Shown piece by piece: positions 35,838 to 45,676 of a DNA stretch of 64,000 nucleotides. This DNA is from Nocardia sp. MH4 (GTDB taxonomy: Bacteria; Actinomycetota; Actinomycetes; Mycobacteriales; Mycobacteriaceae), in NCBI RefSeq assembly GCF_019266065.1, contig NZ_LPNR01000100.1:38602-102601 (forward strand), read 5' to 3'. The notes beneath the pieces were generated by a model. It saw nothing but the letters and a program-made list of their open reading frames with translations. It searched no databases and was not told where the DNA came from. The number at the start of each line of letters is the position of its first letter. Positions within the stretch are counted from its first letter, which is position 1. The translations under genes were made by a program, and so were the position numbers.

Positions 35838-36470
35838 GTGGCCGAATCGAGCCGGGCGGAGCGCCGTGACGAGATCGCCGAGGCGAAACGCGCGATCATC
35901 CTGCGCGCGGCCAGGACGATCTTCGAGGCCGACGGCGTCGACGCGGCCAATATCCGGGCCATCGCCACCGCGGCCGGCTACACCCCCGGCGCGCTCTACG
36001 CCTACTTCCCGAGCAAGGAGCACATCTACGCCGCGCTGCTCGGCGAATCGCTGGCCCGGCTCTCGGCCGAGGTGGCGGCGGTGACCACCCTCGACGACCC
36101 CGCCGCCCGGTTCCGCGCCGCGGGCCTGGCGTTCTTCGACTTCTACGACGGTAACCCCCGCGACCTGGACCTGGGCTTCTATCTCTTCCGCGGCGGCATC
36201 CGCCCGCACGGTCTCGGCGCCGAACTGGACGCCGGCCTCAACGCGGCCATGCTGTCCGGCCTCGGCCCGATCGTCTCCGCGGCCGTGGAACTCGGCGCCA
36301 CCGAAGAACGCGCCCGCGTCATCACCGCCGATGTCCTGGCCCACCTGTCCGGCCTGCTCCTGCTCGCCCACACCAAACGCCTCGCCCTGCTCGGTGGCGT
36401 CGACGCGCGCCGGATGATGGTCGAGTACCTCGACCTGCGCATCGACGCCCTGCGCGCCGGACGCGGCTGA
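35838..36470 (+). CDS. TetR-family transcriptional regulator
   Basis: The 210-residue protein has a TetR helix-turn-helix at about residues 15-60 (ILRAARTIFEADGVDAANIRAIATAAGYTPGALYAYFPSKEHIYAALL) and a helical ligand domain. The GTG start at 35838 follows a GAAGTGGGGA stretch. The divergent neighbour is an alpha/beta-hydrolase, and twin TGAAC/GTTCA palindromes lie between them. Confidence 0.88.
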   Translation: MAESSRAERRDEIAEAKRAIILRAARTIFEADGVDAANIRAIATAAGYTPGALYAYFPSKEHIYAALLGESLARLSAEVAAVTTLDDPAARFRAAGLAFFDFYDGNPRDLDLGFYLFRGGIRPHGLGAELDAGLNAAMLSGLGPIVSAAVELGATEERARVITADVLAHLSGLLLLAHTKRLALLGGVDARRMMVEYLDLRIDALRAGRG

Positions 36471-36551
36471 TCGATCCGCGGCGCCGTCCGCACCGATGCT
36501 CGGCTCCCGCCGCCTCGTCGGCGACCGGTCGCGATCGGTAGCGTTGCGCGA

Positions 36552-36947
36552 ATGGCGGGACGGAAGACAGTAGATCCGGCGGAGGTGCGCGCCGCGGTGA
36601 CCGCCGTGGCCGACTGGTTGCGTTCGGCCGACGCGCCGGGGCCGGAGCGAAGCGTGCTGGCCGCGGCGGTGCGGGGGACCGCGCGGGCGCTGGCGGCGGA
36701 CGCTCCCGGCCACTCGGTGGAAGTCCGGGTGCCGCCGTTCGTCGCCGTGCAGTGCATCGAGGGCCCACGGCACACCAGGGGGACGCCGCCGAACGTGGTG
36801 GAGGCAGACCCGCGCACCTGGTTGTTGCTTGCCACCGGATTGCTGGCGTTCGACGACGCGGTGGCCGCCGGCGTGCTGTCGGTGTCGGGGACGCGCGCAG
36901 GCGAGATCGCGGCGTGGCTGCCGATCGTGCCGGTCGATCCCCGGTGA
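36552..36947 (+). CDS. Sterol carrier family protein (Rv0807-like)
   Basis: The 131-residue protein (MAGRKTVDPAEVRAAV, later VRVPPFVAVQCIEGP and a C-terminal AGEIAAWLPIVPV) matches the bacterial SCP-orthologue proteins found next to purF in mycobacteria (Rv0807). The SCP-2-like fold binds lipids in other proteins; a role here is unproven. TAGCGT lies 7 nt before the ATG, so it is probably leaderless. A convergent DUF3533 gene separates it from purF. Confidence 0.75.
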   Translation: MAGRKTVDPAEVRAAVTAVADWLRSADAPGPERSVLAAAVRGTARALAADAPGHSVEVRVPPFVAVQCIEGPRHTRGTPPNVVEADPRTWLLLATGLLAFDDAVAAGVLSVSGTRAGEIAAWLPIVPVDPR

Positions 36948-36960
36948 CACCGCCGCGCGG

Positions 36961-38391
36961 TCAGTCCGTCTTCGTCGTGTCGATCAGGTTCTCCCGGTGC
37001 AGTCCCTTGACGTCGTAGTACCTGGTGATCACGATGCCGCCGACCACGGCGAGGCCGAGCCCGAGCAGCGCCATCCAGATTCCCCGCCCGAGTCCGGCGG
37101 TGTAGTCGGATTCGAAGTACAGGATCGAGCGCATGCCCAGGTACACCTGGTGCATCGGCTCGAATTCGGCCAGCCAGGCGATGTAGGTCGGGACCGCCTG
37201 GATCGGGACGGTGCCGCTCGACGAGGGCAGACCGAGAATGACGAACACGGCCAGGTTGATCAGCAGGCCGGCGGTGCCGAAGGCAGCCAGCGACGCCATA
37301 CAGGTCATTCCCACCGCGACCAGCGCGAGGACGGAGTACAGCAGCAGCTGCGTCGGCTGGTTCCCGGCGACACCGAGGACCTTCGCCACGGCCAGGTAGA
37401 GCAGCGAGATCACCACGGCCACGACGATCATCACGCCCCACTTGATCAGCAGGGTGTGGAACCGTGAGATCGGCGTCGGCGGATAGTGCACGTACCAGGG
37501 GCCGTACTCGGTGGGCTGGAAGCCGAGTTGGGCGTCGACCATCGTGTGGATGACCATCGCGCCGACCACACCCGCCATCAGGATCAGCAGCGCGTAGAAG
37601 AACGCGGTCAGGCCGAGGCCCGAGCCCTTGCCGAGCGGGCGCCATTCCTGCTCGACCACCTGGATGGGCTGGGCCAGCGTCAGCTGGGCGGCGCCGGAGA
37701 TCTCCGGTGCCGGAGCGCCCGCGGGCGTCGCGGCGAGGGTGTCGCGGACCCGCGTGCTCAATTGCTGCCCGACCTGCTTGTTCACCTCGGCCATCGCCCG
37801 CGCCCCGATGCGGGTGACGATGCCTGCCGAGTACGGGCCCATCCCGGAGTTGGTCTGCACGGTGATGATCGGGCGCTCGATCTCGCCGCCGACCACACTG
37901 CCGACGCCGAGAATTCCCAGCCGTTTGCTGAAGTCGCTGGGAATGATGACGGCACCGTAGATCTGGGCGGTGCGCATCAACCGCTCGGACTCGCTGATCC
38001 CGACCACGCGCAGATCGACCTGGTCGGCGGGCACCCCCGCGACCAGGGCATCGGCGACCTGCTTACCGAAGTTCACGTGCTCGGTCCGGCCGCCGGTGTC
38101 GATGGTGTCGCCGACGTCCTGGTTGACCAGCACGATCGGGAAATCGTGCAGATTCCCCTCCGGATCGGCGATATAGGCCAGGTACATGATGCCGAGCAGA
38201 GACAACACGACAGCGAGGACAGTGGTCGGCGCCACGAGAATCCTGACCCACTGCCGCCGCGAGATCCCGACTGTGGCCGATCTCGCTCCACCACCGGGCG
38301 AGGTATCGGAATCCTTCGGCGCCGAATCGGCGTTGACGGTGGGTAACGCCGGGGAATCGGCTGATTCGTGCGCACTGTCATCGGTGGTCAC
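36961..38391 (-). CDS. DUF3533 / YhgE-Pip-like membrane protein
   Basis: The 476-residue protein has a Ser/Asp-rich cytoplasmic start, a first membrane helix (ILVAPTTVLAVVLSLLGIMYLAYI), a large extracytoplasmic domain of about 190 residues (FPIVLVNQDVGDTIDTGG...), and five C-terminal helices. This is the layout of YhgE/Pip and DUF3533 proteins, often linked to ABC-2-type export or phage receptors; the role here is unknown. GTG 38391 is supported by TACCGT 7 nt upstream (leaderless). The longer upstream frame overlaps the purF promoter. Confidence 0.75.
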   Translation of the reverse strand: MTTDDSAHESADSPALPTVNADSAPKDSDTSPGGGARSATVGISRRQWVRILVAPTTVLAVVLSLLGIMYLAYIADPEGNLHDFPIVLVNQDVGDTIDTGGRTEHVNFGKQVADALVAGVPADQVDLRVVGISESERLMRTAQIYGAVIIPSDFSKRLGILGVGSVVGGEIERPIITVQTNSGMGPYSAGIVTRIGARAMAEVNKQVGQQLSTRVRDTLAATPAGAPAPEISGAAQLTLAQPIQVVEQEWRPLGKGSGLGLTAFFYALLILMAGVVGAMVIHTMVDAQLGFQPTEYGPWYVHYPPTPISRFHTLLIKWGVMIVVAVVISLLYLAVAKVLGVAGNQPTQLLLYSVLALVAVGMTCMASLAAFGTAGLLINLAVFVILGLPSSSGTVPIQAVPTYIAWLAEFEPMHQVYLGMRSILYFESDYTAGLGRGIWMALLGLGLAVVGGIVITRYYDVKGLHRENLIDTTKTD

Positions 38392-38492
38392 GATCGGCAC
38401 GGTAGCAGCTGTGCCCCCGGAATCTGGGTGATCGCACACGGTCGATTGCGCCAGGTTTGCGCCGCGGTGTACGTCGAGACCCTGAACACCCG

Positions 38493-38498
38493 TAGAAT
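38493..38498 (+). promoter_or_regulatory. Probable -10 box of purF
   Basis: TAGAAT would start transcription near 38504. There, an in-frame GTG (38504) gives a possible leaderless start, and the Shine-Dalgarno-led GTG at 38537 gives a 33-nt leader. Confidence 0.5.
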
Positions 38499-38536
38499 GA
38501 CGGGTGCCCCCAGCCCGCCCGAACAGGGAGCAAACG

Positions 38537-40084
38537 GTGAATGACCCCCACGAGCCCGAGAACGAGCCCCGCGAGGAGTGTGGCGTCTTCGGCGTCTGGG
38601 CTCCCGATGAGGACGTCGCCAAGCTCACCTACTACGGCCTCTACGCCCTGCAGCATCGCGGGCAGGAGGCGGCCGGTATCGCCGTCTCCGACGGCTCCCA
38701 GATCCTGGTCTTCAAGGATCTCGGCCTGGTCTCCCAGGTCTTCGACGAGCAGACGCTAGGCGCGATGCCGGGGCATATCGCCGTCGGTCACTGTCGCTAC
38801 TCCACCACCGGTGGCGTCACCTGGGAGAACGCGCAGCCGATCTTCCGCACCACCGCCGTCGGCTCCGGCCTGGCGCTCGGCCACAACGGCAACCTGGTCA
38901 ACACCGCCGAACTGGCCGGTCGCGCACGCGAATTGGGCCTGATCGGAGCGGGCGTGATCGACGGTCGCCCGCAGATGACCGGCGCGACCTCCGATTCCGA
39001 CATCGTCACCGCGCTGCTGGCGCACGCCGCCGCCGACTCGAGCATCGAGCAGGCCGCGATGGAGCTGCTGCCGCAACTGCGCGGCGCGTTCTGCCTGACC
39101 TTCATGGACGAGCACACCCTCTACGCCGCGCGTGACCCGCACGGCGTGCGCCCGCTGGTGCTGGGCAGGCTCGACCGCGGCTGGGTGGTCGCCTCCGAGA
39201 CCGCCGCGCTCGACATCGTCGGCGCCGCGTTCGTCCGCGAGATCGAGCCGGGCGAGCTGCTGGCCATCGACTCCGACGGCGTGCGCTCGATGCGCTTCGC
39301 CAACCCCGAGCCCAAGGGGTGCGTCTTCGAGTACGTGTACCTGGCTCGCCCCGACACCACCATCGCCGGCCGCTCGGTGCACTCCACCCGTGTGGAGATC
39401 GGCCGCAAGCTGGCCAAGGAACATCCGATCGAGGCCGATCTGGTGATCCCGGTGCCCGAGTCGGGCACGCCCGCCGCGGTCGGCTACGCGCAGGGCTCCG
39501 GCATTCCCTACGGCCAGGGCCTGATGAAGAACGCCTATGTGGGCCGCACCTTCATCCAGCCGAGCCAGACCATCCGCCAGCTCGGCATCCGGCTCAAGCT
39601 CAACCCGCTGCGCGAGGTGATCCGCGGCAAGCGGCTCATCGTCGTCGACGACTCGATCGTGCGCGGCAACACCCAGCGCGCGCTGATCCGCATGCTGCGG
39701 GAGGCGGGCGCGCTGGAGATCCACGTCCGCATCGCCTCGCCGCCGGTGAAGTGGCCCTGCTTCTACGGCATCGACTTCGCCTCGCGCGCGGAGCTGATCG
39801 CCAACGGCACGGGCGCCGACGACAGCTACGTCGACATGGTCGAGAACGTGCGCCGCTCGATCGGCGCCGACAGCCTCGGCTACATCTCCACCGAGGGCAT
39901 GATCGCCGCCACCGAGCAGCCGGCCACCCGGCTGTGCACCGCCTGCTTCACCGGCGACTACCCGATCCCGCTGCCGCAGGAAGCGGCCATCGGCAAGAAC
40001 GTCCTCGAGGGCATGCTCTCGGGTCAGCCGGAGGCGAAGCTGCTGGGCGAGAACGTCAATGTCGACGCGCTGAGCAGGCCGTAG
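38537..40084 (+). CDS. purF: Amidophosphoribosyltransferase
   Basis: PurF makes phosphoribosylamine from PRPP and glutamine, the first committed step of purine synthesis. The 515-residue product has a short propeptide ending before the nucleophile cysteine (REE-CGVFGVW, C15), the Ntn glutaminase motifs YGLYALQHRGQEAAG and GHCRYSTTG, the PRPP loop LIVVDDSIVRGNT, and C-terminal cysteines (LCTACF) as in the iron-sulfur cluster forms. GTG 38537 has AGGGAG 6 nt before it; the alternative leaderless GTG 38504 would add 11 residues. A strong terminator follows. Confidence 0.95.
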   Translation: MNDPHEPENEPREECGVFGVWAPDEDVAKLTYYGLYALQHRGQEAAGIAVSDGSQILVFKDLGLVSQVFDEQTLGAMPGHIAVGHCRYSTTGGVTWENAQPIFRTTAVGSGLALGHNGNLVNTAELAGRARELGLIGAGVIDGRPQMTGATSDSDIVTALLAHAAADSSIEQAAMELLPQLRGAFCLTFMDEHTLYAARDPHGVRPLVLGRLDRGWVVASETAALDIVGAAFVREIEPGELLAIDSDGVRSMRFANPEPKGCVFEYVYLARPDTTIAGRSVHSTRVEIGRKLAKEHPIEADLVIPVPESGTPAAVGYAQGSGIPYGQGLMKNAYVGRTFIQPSQTIRQLGIRLKLNPLREVIRGKRLIVVDDSIVRGNTQRALIRMLREAGALEIHVRIASPPVKWPCFYGIDFASRAELIANGTGADDSYVDMVENVRRSIGADSLGYISTEGMIAATEQPATRLCTACFTGDYPIPLPQEAAIGKNVLEGMLSGQPEAKLLGENVNVDALSRP

Positions 40085-40104
40085 CGCCGCGTCGCAGTCC
40101 AGGA

Positions 40105-40139
40105 GGGGCCGGTCAGGATAAACCTGATCGGCCCCTTTT
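40105..40139 (+). terminator. Intrinsic terminator after purF
   Basis: A 13-bp stem (GGGGCCGGTCAGG with CCTGATCGGCCCC, one G-T pair) with a 5-nt loop is followed by TTTT. It is the clearest intrinsic terminator in the window. Confidence 0.9.
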
Positions 40140-40339
40140 GCGTTGTGTACGTGAATAATTCCGGTCAACGATAATTACGTAAGATTAGTTCATAACATCC
40201 CCGCAATTTTTCGCCCGATTTGAAACTGGGCGGTAATGGTTCGCCTGTACGGTCCCCCGATATATCGCTGGCTCACCGCGTGGTCGCCGCTCCTGTGATC
40301 CAGGCGCGGCGACGACGCGGCGTTCGAGAATGGGACCTG
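40140..40339. other. AT-rich intergenic segment at the edge of the dipeptide ABC cluster
   Basis: No gene is seen. Bases 40140-40215 are markedly AT-richer than their neighbours, with AATAATT and AATTACGTA forming an imperfect inverted repeat, and CGATATATCG at 40258-40267 is a 10-base palindrome. The region probably holds the promoter of the ABC operon; composition is compatible with an insertion boundary. Confidence 0.45.
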
Positions 40340-41956
40340 ATGTTGAACAGTGCAATGAGCGCCCGCAGGAATCGCGCGAAACAAGTTGCCGCAGTAGGTG
40401 TCGCGGCGGTGGTCGCGGCCGCGCTGGCGGGCTGCGGTTCGGGGCGCACCGATGAGGCGGGGTCCGGGGCGGGGCTGGTCGTCGGCACGACGGACAAGAT
40501 CTTCTCGCTCGACCCGGCGGCGGCCTACGACAACGGCTCGCTGCTGGTGGAGAACCAGATCTATTCGTATCTGCTGAATTTCGCGCCCGGCGACACCACG
40601 CCCAAGCCCGACGCGGCGGAGAAGTGTGAGTTCAGTACGCCCACCGTGTACACGTGCAAGATCAAATCCGGGCTGAAATTCGCCAGCGGAAATCCGTTGA
40701 CCGCCAAGAGCGTCAAGTTCTCCTTCGACCGGATGCTGAAGATCAACGATCCGCACGGTCCCGCCTCGCTGCTCGGCAACCTCGACAAGACCGAGGTGGT
40801 CGACGATCTCACCGTCGCCTTCACGCTGAAGGTCGCCAACGATCAGACCTTCCCGACGATCCTGCCGACCCAGGCCGGACCGATCGTCGACGAGCGGGTG
40901 TTCCCCGCCGACAAGGTCGCCACCGACGACGAAGTCGTCCAGGGCAAGGGCTATTCCGGCCCGTACACGATCACCAGCTACGACAAGAACAAGCTGGTCG
41001 AGTACCAGGCCAACCCGGACTACCAGGGCATCCTCGGCACGCCGAAGAACTCCACGGTCTCGACCAAGTACTACGCCACCTCCGACAACCTCAAACTGGA
41101 CCTGCAGAACGGCGCCATCGACGTCGGCTACCGCTCGTTCACGCCCACCGACATCGACTCCCTGCGTGCCGACTCCAAGGTGAAGGTGACCGACGGTCCC
41201 GGCGGCGAGCTGCGCTACATCGTGTTCAACATGAACACCATGCCGGGCAACACCCCCGAGCAGAAGCTGGCCGTGCGCAAGGCGCTGGCGTCCTCGGTGG
41301 ACCGCGAGGCGCTGGCCTCGGCGGTGTACAAGAACACCTATCAGCCCGCGTACGGCTATGTCCCGCAGGGGATGACGGGTGCGGCCGAGCCGCTCAAGCA
41401 GCTCTACGGCGCCAAGCCGGACAAGACGCTGGCGGCGAAGTTCCTCGCCGACGCGGGCGTGGCCACGCCGGTGACGCTCAACCTGCAGTACAACCCGGAC
41501 CACTACGGTTCCAGCTCCTCCGAGGAGTACGCCGCGGTGAAGTCCCAGCTCGAGGCCTCCGGCCTGTTCAAGGTGAACCTGCAGTCCACCGAATGGGTGA
41601 CCTACCAGAAGGAACGGGCCTCCGACGGCTACCCGATGTACCAGTTCGGCTGGTTCCCGGACTTCCCGGACGCCGACAACTACCTCTCGCCGTTCTTCGG
41701 CCCGAACAACTTCCTGCAGTCGCACTTCGAGAATCCCGGCATCAACGCCCAGCTGACCGCCGAGACCACCGAAGCCGATCCGGCCAAGCGGGTCGAGCTG
41801 TTGCGCAAGATCCAGACCGATCTGGCACAGAACTTCCTGCCCACGCTTCCGTTGCTCTCGGGTAAGCAGGTCGCGGTGTCCAAGCCCGGCGTCTCCGGCG
41901 TCGATCAGACCCTCGACGGCTCCTTCAAGTTCCGGTTCACGGTACTGAGCAAGTGA
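40340..41956 (+). CDS. Dipeptide/oligopeptide ABC transporter substrate-binding lipoprotein
   Basis: The 538-residue protein has a lipoprotein signal with lipobox LAGC near residue 31, and the SBP family 5 domain (GTTDKIFSLDPAAAYDNGS..., DGYPMYQFGWFPDFPDADNYLSPFF). It binds peptides or similar solutes outside the cell for uptake by the permeases encoded next. ATG 40340 is chosen at the basic signal-peptide start; an ATG 15 bases later is possible. The stop overlaps the permease start (GTGA). Confidence 0.88.
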   Translation: MLNSAMSARRNRAKQVAAVGVAAVVAAALAGCGSGRTDEAGSGAGLVVGTTDKIFSLDPAAAYDNGSLLVENQIYSYLLNFAPGDTTPKPDAAEKCEFSTPTVYTCKIKSGLKFASGNPLTAKSVKFSFDRMLKINDPHGPASLLGNLDKTEVVDDLTVAFTLKVANDQTFPTILPTQAGPIVDERVFPADKVATDDEVVQGKGYSGPYTITSYDKNKLVEYQANPDYQGILGTPKNSTVSTKYYATSDNLKLDLQNGAIDVGYRSFTPTDIDSLRADSKVKVTDGPGGELRYIVFNMNTMPGNTPEQKLAVRKALASSVDREALASAVYKNTYQPAYGYVPQGMTGAAEPLKQLYGAKPDKTLAAKFLADAGVATPVTLNLQYNPDHYGSSSSEEYAAVKSQLEASGLFKVNLQSTEWVTYQKERASDGYPMYQFGWFPDFPDADNYLSPFFGPNNFLQSHFENPGINAQLTAETTEADPAKRVELLRKIQTDLAQNFLPTLPLLSGKQVAVSKPGVSGVDQTLDGSFKFRFTVLSK

Positions 41957-43050
41957 GTGACGTTCCCGCCGCATCCGGATCGCTGATCCGGGTGCGGCGT
42001 TTCGGGTGGACGCGCGGCGGGGGTTCCCGCCAGGTGGCTCTGCTGCGGTACCTGCTGATCCGGCTGCTGCTGATCCTGCCGACCGCGTGGTTGCTGGTGA
42101 CGGTGGTGTTCTTCCTGATGCGGGTGATCGGTGACCCGATCAGCGCGGCCATGGGCGGCAGGCTGACCCAGGATCAGATCGAGCAGCGCAAGGAGGCCGC
42201 GGGGCTCAATCGACCGATCCTGACCCAGTACTGGGAGTACATCACCGGCTTCCTGCACGGCGATTTCGGACGGACCCAGGACAACCAGGCGATCGGCGAT
42301 GTGGTGATCACCTACGGCGCCGCCACGTTCGAGCTGGTGTTCTGGGGCTTGCTGGTCGCCTTCGCGATCGGTGTGCCGCTGGGCAGATACGCGGCGACGC
42401 ATCGGGATTCGACGTCGGACGCGGTGCTGCGGTTCGCCGCGGTGCTGGCCTACGCGGCCCCGGTGTTCTTCGTCGGCATGTTGCTCAAGCTGATCTTCTC
42501 GGTGTGGCTGGGCTGGTTCCCGGTCGGCGGGCGGGCGAGCACCGACGTGGAACTCGCGCTCCAGCACGTCTCGCCGAAGACGAACATCCTGATCATCGAC
42601 TCGATCCTGTACGGCGAACCGTCCTACGTGCTCGACGTACTCGAGCACGCGGTGCTGCCCGCCGTCGCGCTCGGCCTGCTCACCGGCGGCATCTTCCTGC
42701 GGCTGGTGCGGGTGAACCTGATCCAGACGCTGCGCAGCGATTTCGTCGAGGCGGCGCGAGCGCGCGGACTGTCCGCACGGGTGGTCACCGGCAGGCACGC
42801 GATGCGCAACGCGCTGATCCCGATCATCACGGTGATGGGGATGTGCATCGCGATGATGCTCGGCGGCGCGGTGCTCACCGAGACCACCTTCGAGTGGAAG
42901 GGCCTGGGCTATCAGCTCGCCGAGTATCTGCGGGCGCGGGACTTCATCGCGGTGCAGGGCATTGTCGCGTTCATCGCGTTGCTGGTCGCGGTGATGAGTT
43001 TCGTCGTCGACGCCGTCGTCGCGCTGATCGACCCGAGGGTGAGGTTCTGA
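41953..43050 (+). CDS. Dipeptide ABC transporter permease, DppB type
   Basis: The 365-residue protein has six membrane helices and the binding-protein-dependent transport EAA loop (EAARARGLSARVVTGRHAMRNALIPII). An N-terminal 30-residue cytoplasmic stretch precedes LLRYLLIRLLLILP, the usual DppB start. GTG 41953 overlaps the upstream stop. It forms the channel with the next permease. Confidence 0.9.
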   Translation: MSDVPAASGSLIRVRRFGWTRGGGSRQVALLRYLLIRLLLILPTAWLLVTVVFFLMRVIGDPISAAMGGRLTQDQIEQRKEAAGLNRPILTQYWEYITGFLHGDFGRTQDNQAIGDVVITYGAATFELVFWGLLVAFAIGVPLGRYAATHRDSTSDAVLRFAAVLAYAAPVFFVGMLLKLIFSVWLGWFPVGGRASTDVELALQHVSPKTNILIIDSILYGEPSYVLDVLEHAVLPAVALGLLTGGIFLRLVRVNLIQTLRSDFVEAARARGLSARVVTGRHAMRNALIPIITVMGMCIAMMLGGAVLTETTFEWKGLGYQLAEYLRARDFIAVQGIVAFIALLVAVMSFVVDAVVALIDPRVRF

Positions 43051-44006
43051 TGAGCACCGCAACGGTGAAGCGGCGCCGGATACCGGGCGCCGGGCTGCTG
43101 TCGATGACGGCTGGGCTGCAACGGATCACGCTGATCACGGGGCTGGTGCTGGTCACCGGCTTCGTCTTCGTCGCGGTGTTCGCGCCGCTGCTCGCGCCGT
43201 ATGGGCTGGCCCAGAACAGCGCCGACGGTGTGGCTTTCGTGCCACAGCAGGGGCCATCGGCCGAGCACTGGTTCGGTACCTCGGTGCGCAGCGAGGACGT
43301 GTTCTCCCGGGTGCTGTTCGGCGCGCGCACCGCGCTGCTGGTGATCGTGATCGCGGTGGTGCTCTCGCTGCTGGTCGGCGTGCCGCTGGGGCTGCTGTCG
43401 GGGTACGTCGGGCGCTGGGTGGACCGGGTGCTGGTGCTGGTCATGGACGCCATCTACGCGTTCCCGACGCTGCTGCTGGCGATCGTGGTGTCGATCGTCG
43501 TCGCGGGCGGCACGTCGAGCAGTCTCGGCGGCATGCTGTCGGCGGCGATCGCGATCACGGTCGTCTATGTGCCGCAGTACTTCCGGGTCGTGCGCAACGC
43601 GACGGTGGCGGTGAAGACCGAGCCGTACGTGGACGCGGCGCGGGTCACCGGCGCCTCGACGGCGCGAATCATGTTCCGGCACATCCTGTCCAACGTCACC
43701 GGCTCACTGCCGGTGATCATCACCATCAACGCCGCCGACGCCATCCTGACGCTGGCCGCGCTCGGCTTCCTCGGCTTCGGCATCGAGCCGACCCAGGCCG
43801 CCGAGTGGGGCTACGACCTGAACAAGGCGCTCAACGACGTGTCCAACGGGATCTGGTGGACCTCGATCTTCCCCGGCACCGCGATCGTGCTCGTCGTGCT
43901 CGGGATGACGCTGGTCGGGGAGAGCATCGACGAGACACTGAACCCGCTGCTGCGGACCCGGCGCGCGGTCACCACGGTGGACGAGAAGGAGACGGCCGAT
44001 GACTGA
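43050..44006 (+). CDS. Dipeptide ABC transporter permease, DppC type
   Basis: The 318-residue protein has an N-terminal helix, the LLAPYG and HWFGTSVRSEDVFSRVLFGAR motifs typical of DppC, five further helices and an EAA loop (VDAARVTGASTARIMFRHILSN). ATG 43050 overlaps the previous TGA by one base, so translation is coupled. Confidence 0.9.
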   Translation: MSTATVKRRRIPGAGLLSMTAGLQRITLITGLVLVTGFVFVAVFAPLLAPYGLAQNSADGVAFVPQQGPSAEHWFGTSVRSEDVFSRVLFGARTALLVIVIAVVLSLLVGVPLGLLSGYVGRWVDRVLVLVMDAIYAFPTLLLAIVVSIVVAGGTSSSLGGMLSAAIAITVVYVPQYFRVVRNATVAVKTEPYVDAARVTGASTARIMFRHILSNVTGSLPVIITINAADAILTLAALGFLGFGIEPTQAAEWGYDLNKALNDVSNGIWWTSIFPGTAIVLVVLGMTLVGESIDETLNPLLRTRRAVTTVDEKETADD

Positions 44007-45672
44007 GACCGTAACCCGAACACCCGCGCTGTCGGTGTCGGGGCTGTCGGTGACCTTCGCCACCGACAGCGGGCCGGTCGCGGCCGTGCGCGAGGTGTCC
44101 TACGAAGTGTTCCCCGGCGAGGTGCTCGCCATCGTCGGCGAGTCCGGCTCGGGGAAGTCGGTCAGTTCGCGCACCGCGATCGGGCTGCTGCCGCACACCG
44201 CCCAGGTGCGCGGGCTGGTCACCCTGGGCGACCGCGCGGTGACCTCGATGACCGAGAAGCAGCTGACCGCGCTGCGCGGCGGCGAGGTCTCGATGGTCTT
44301 CCAGGAACCCGCCCGCGCGCTGGATCCCCTGTTCACCGCGGGCTTCCAGATCTGCGAAGCCCTGCGCGCGCACAGCGGGACGAGCCGCAAGGACGCCCGT
44401 GCCAAGGCGATCGAGCTGTTGCGCACGGTCGGGCTCCCCGATCCGGAGCACCGGGTCGACTACTACCCGCATCAGCTCTCCGGCGGGCAGAAGCAGCGGG
44501 TGATGATCGCGATCGCCATCGCCTGCGAGCCCAAGGTGATCATCGCCGACGAGCCGACCACCGCGCTCGACGTCACCGTGCAGGCCGAGATCCTGGAACT
44601 GCTGCGCGACCTGCGCGACCGGCTGGGCAGCGCGATCGTGCTGATCACCCACAACATGGGTGTGGTCGCCGACCTGGCCGACCGGGTGGTGGTGATGCGG
44701 GCGGGCGAGGTCGTCGAACAGGCGCCGGTGCACGAGCTGTTCGCCAGCCCGCGCGCCGAGTACACCAGGGCGCTGCTCGATGCCGTCCCGCATCTGGGCG
44801 CGGCGACCATCGAGCGGCCGGCGATCGACCCCGAGGCCGAGCCGGTGCTCGAGGTGCGCGATCTGGTCGTCCAGTTCCCTGGGCCGTTCGGACGCCCCGC
44901 GTTCCGGGCCGTCGACGGGGTGAGCCTGCGGATCCGGCCGGGGGAGACCCTCGGGCTGGTCGGGGAGTCGGGATCGGGCAAGTCGACGATCGGCCGGTGC
45001 GTGGCGGCGCTGCAACGGCCGACCTCGGGGCGGGTGCTGATCCGCGGGCAGGACATCGCCGAGCTGTCCCAGCGCAAGCTGCGCCCGATCCGACGGCGCT
45101 TCGGGTTCGTGTTCCAGGACCCGGCCGGCTCGCTCAACCCGCGCCTGACGATCGGCGAGTGCGTGGCCGAGCCGATGGTGGTGCACCGCACCGGCGACCG
45201 GGCCGCCATCGCGGCCAGGGTCAGGACGTTGCTCGACGACGTCCAGCTGCCCGCGGGCACCGAGAAGCGCTACCCACACGAGCTGTCCGGTGGGCAGCGG
45301 CAGCGGGCCAGCCTGGCCAGGGCGCTGGTACTCGATCCGGACCTGCTGGTGGCCGACGAGCCGACCAGCGCGCTCGACGTCTCGGTGCAGGCCGCGGTGC
45401 TCGAGCTGTTCGCGCAGCTGCAACGCGAGTGCGGCTGGGCCTGCCTGTTCATCAGCCACGATCTCGCCGTCGTCGACCAGCTCGCCGATCGGATCATGGT
45501 GCTGCGCGAGGGATCCTGCGTCGAGGAAGGCGACAACGAACAGATCCTGCGCCATCCGCGCCACGAGTACACCCGCCGTCTCGTCGCCGCGGTTCCGGTT
45601 CCCGACCCCGTCCAACAGCGCGGTCGCCGAGCTGAGATCGCCGCCACTTTCGCCACGGAGCTGGAACAATGA
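43999..45672 (+). CDS. Fused dual-ATPase of the dipeptide ABC transporter (DppD-DppF)
   Basis: The 557-residue protein contains two complete ABC ATPase domains in one chain. Each has Walker A (GESGSGKS), a signature (LSGGQKQR, then LSGGQRQR) and Walker B with DEPT. The halves correspond to DppD (about 10-260) and DppF (about 280-540). It energises uptake through the two permeases. The start lies 8 bases inside the permease gene. This is the last gene of the four-gene operon; purM follows after a spacer repeat. Confidence 0.92.
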   Translation: MTETVTRTPALSVSGLSVTFATDSGPVAAVREVSYEVFPGEVLAIVGESGSGKSVSSRTAIGLLPHTAQVRGLVTLGDRAVTSMTEKQLTALRGGEVSMVFQEPARALDPLFTAGFQICEALRAHSGTSRKDARAKAIELLRTVGLPDPEHRVDYYPHQLSGGQKQRVMIAIAIACEPKVIIADEPTTALDVTVQAEILELLRDLRDRLGSAIVLITHNMGVVADLADRVVVMRAGEVVEQAPVHELFASPRAEYTRALLDAVPHLGAATIERPAIDPEAEPVLEVRDLVVQFPGPFGRPAFRAVDGVSLRIRPGETLGLVGESGSGKSTIGRCVAALQRPTSGRVLIRGQDIAELSQRKLRPIRRRFGFVFQDPAGSLNPRLTIGECVAEPMVVHRTGDRAAIAARVRTLLDDVQLPAGTEKRYPHELSGGQRQRASLARALVLDPDLLVADEPTSALDVSVQAAVLELFAQLQRECGWACLFISHDLAVVDQLADRIMVLREGSCVEEGDNEQILRHPRHEYTRRLVAAVPVPDPVQQRGRRAEIAATFATELEQ

Positions 45673-45676
45673 GCAC

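Noticed and set aside
38504..38536. Leaderless GTG start of purF at 38504
   Set aside because: Possible because TAGAAT lies 5 nt before it, but GTG 38537 has a good Shine-Dalgarno sequence and gives a normal short propeptide; kept only as an alternative.
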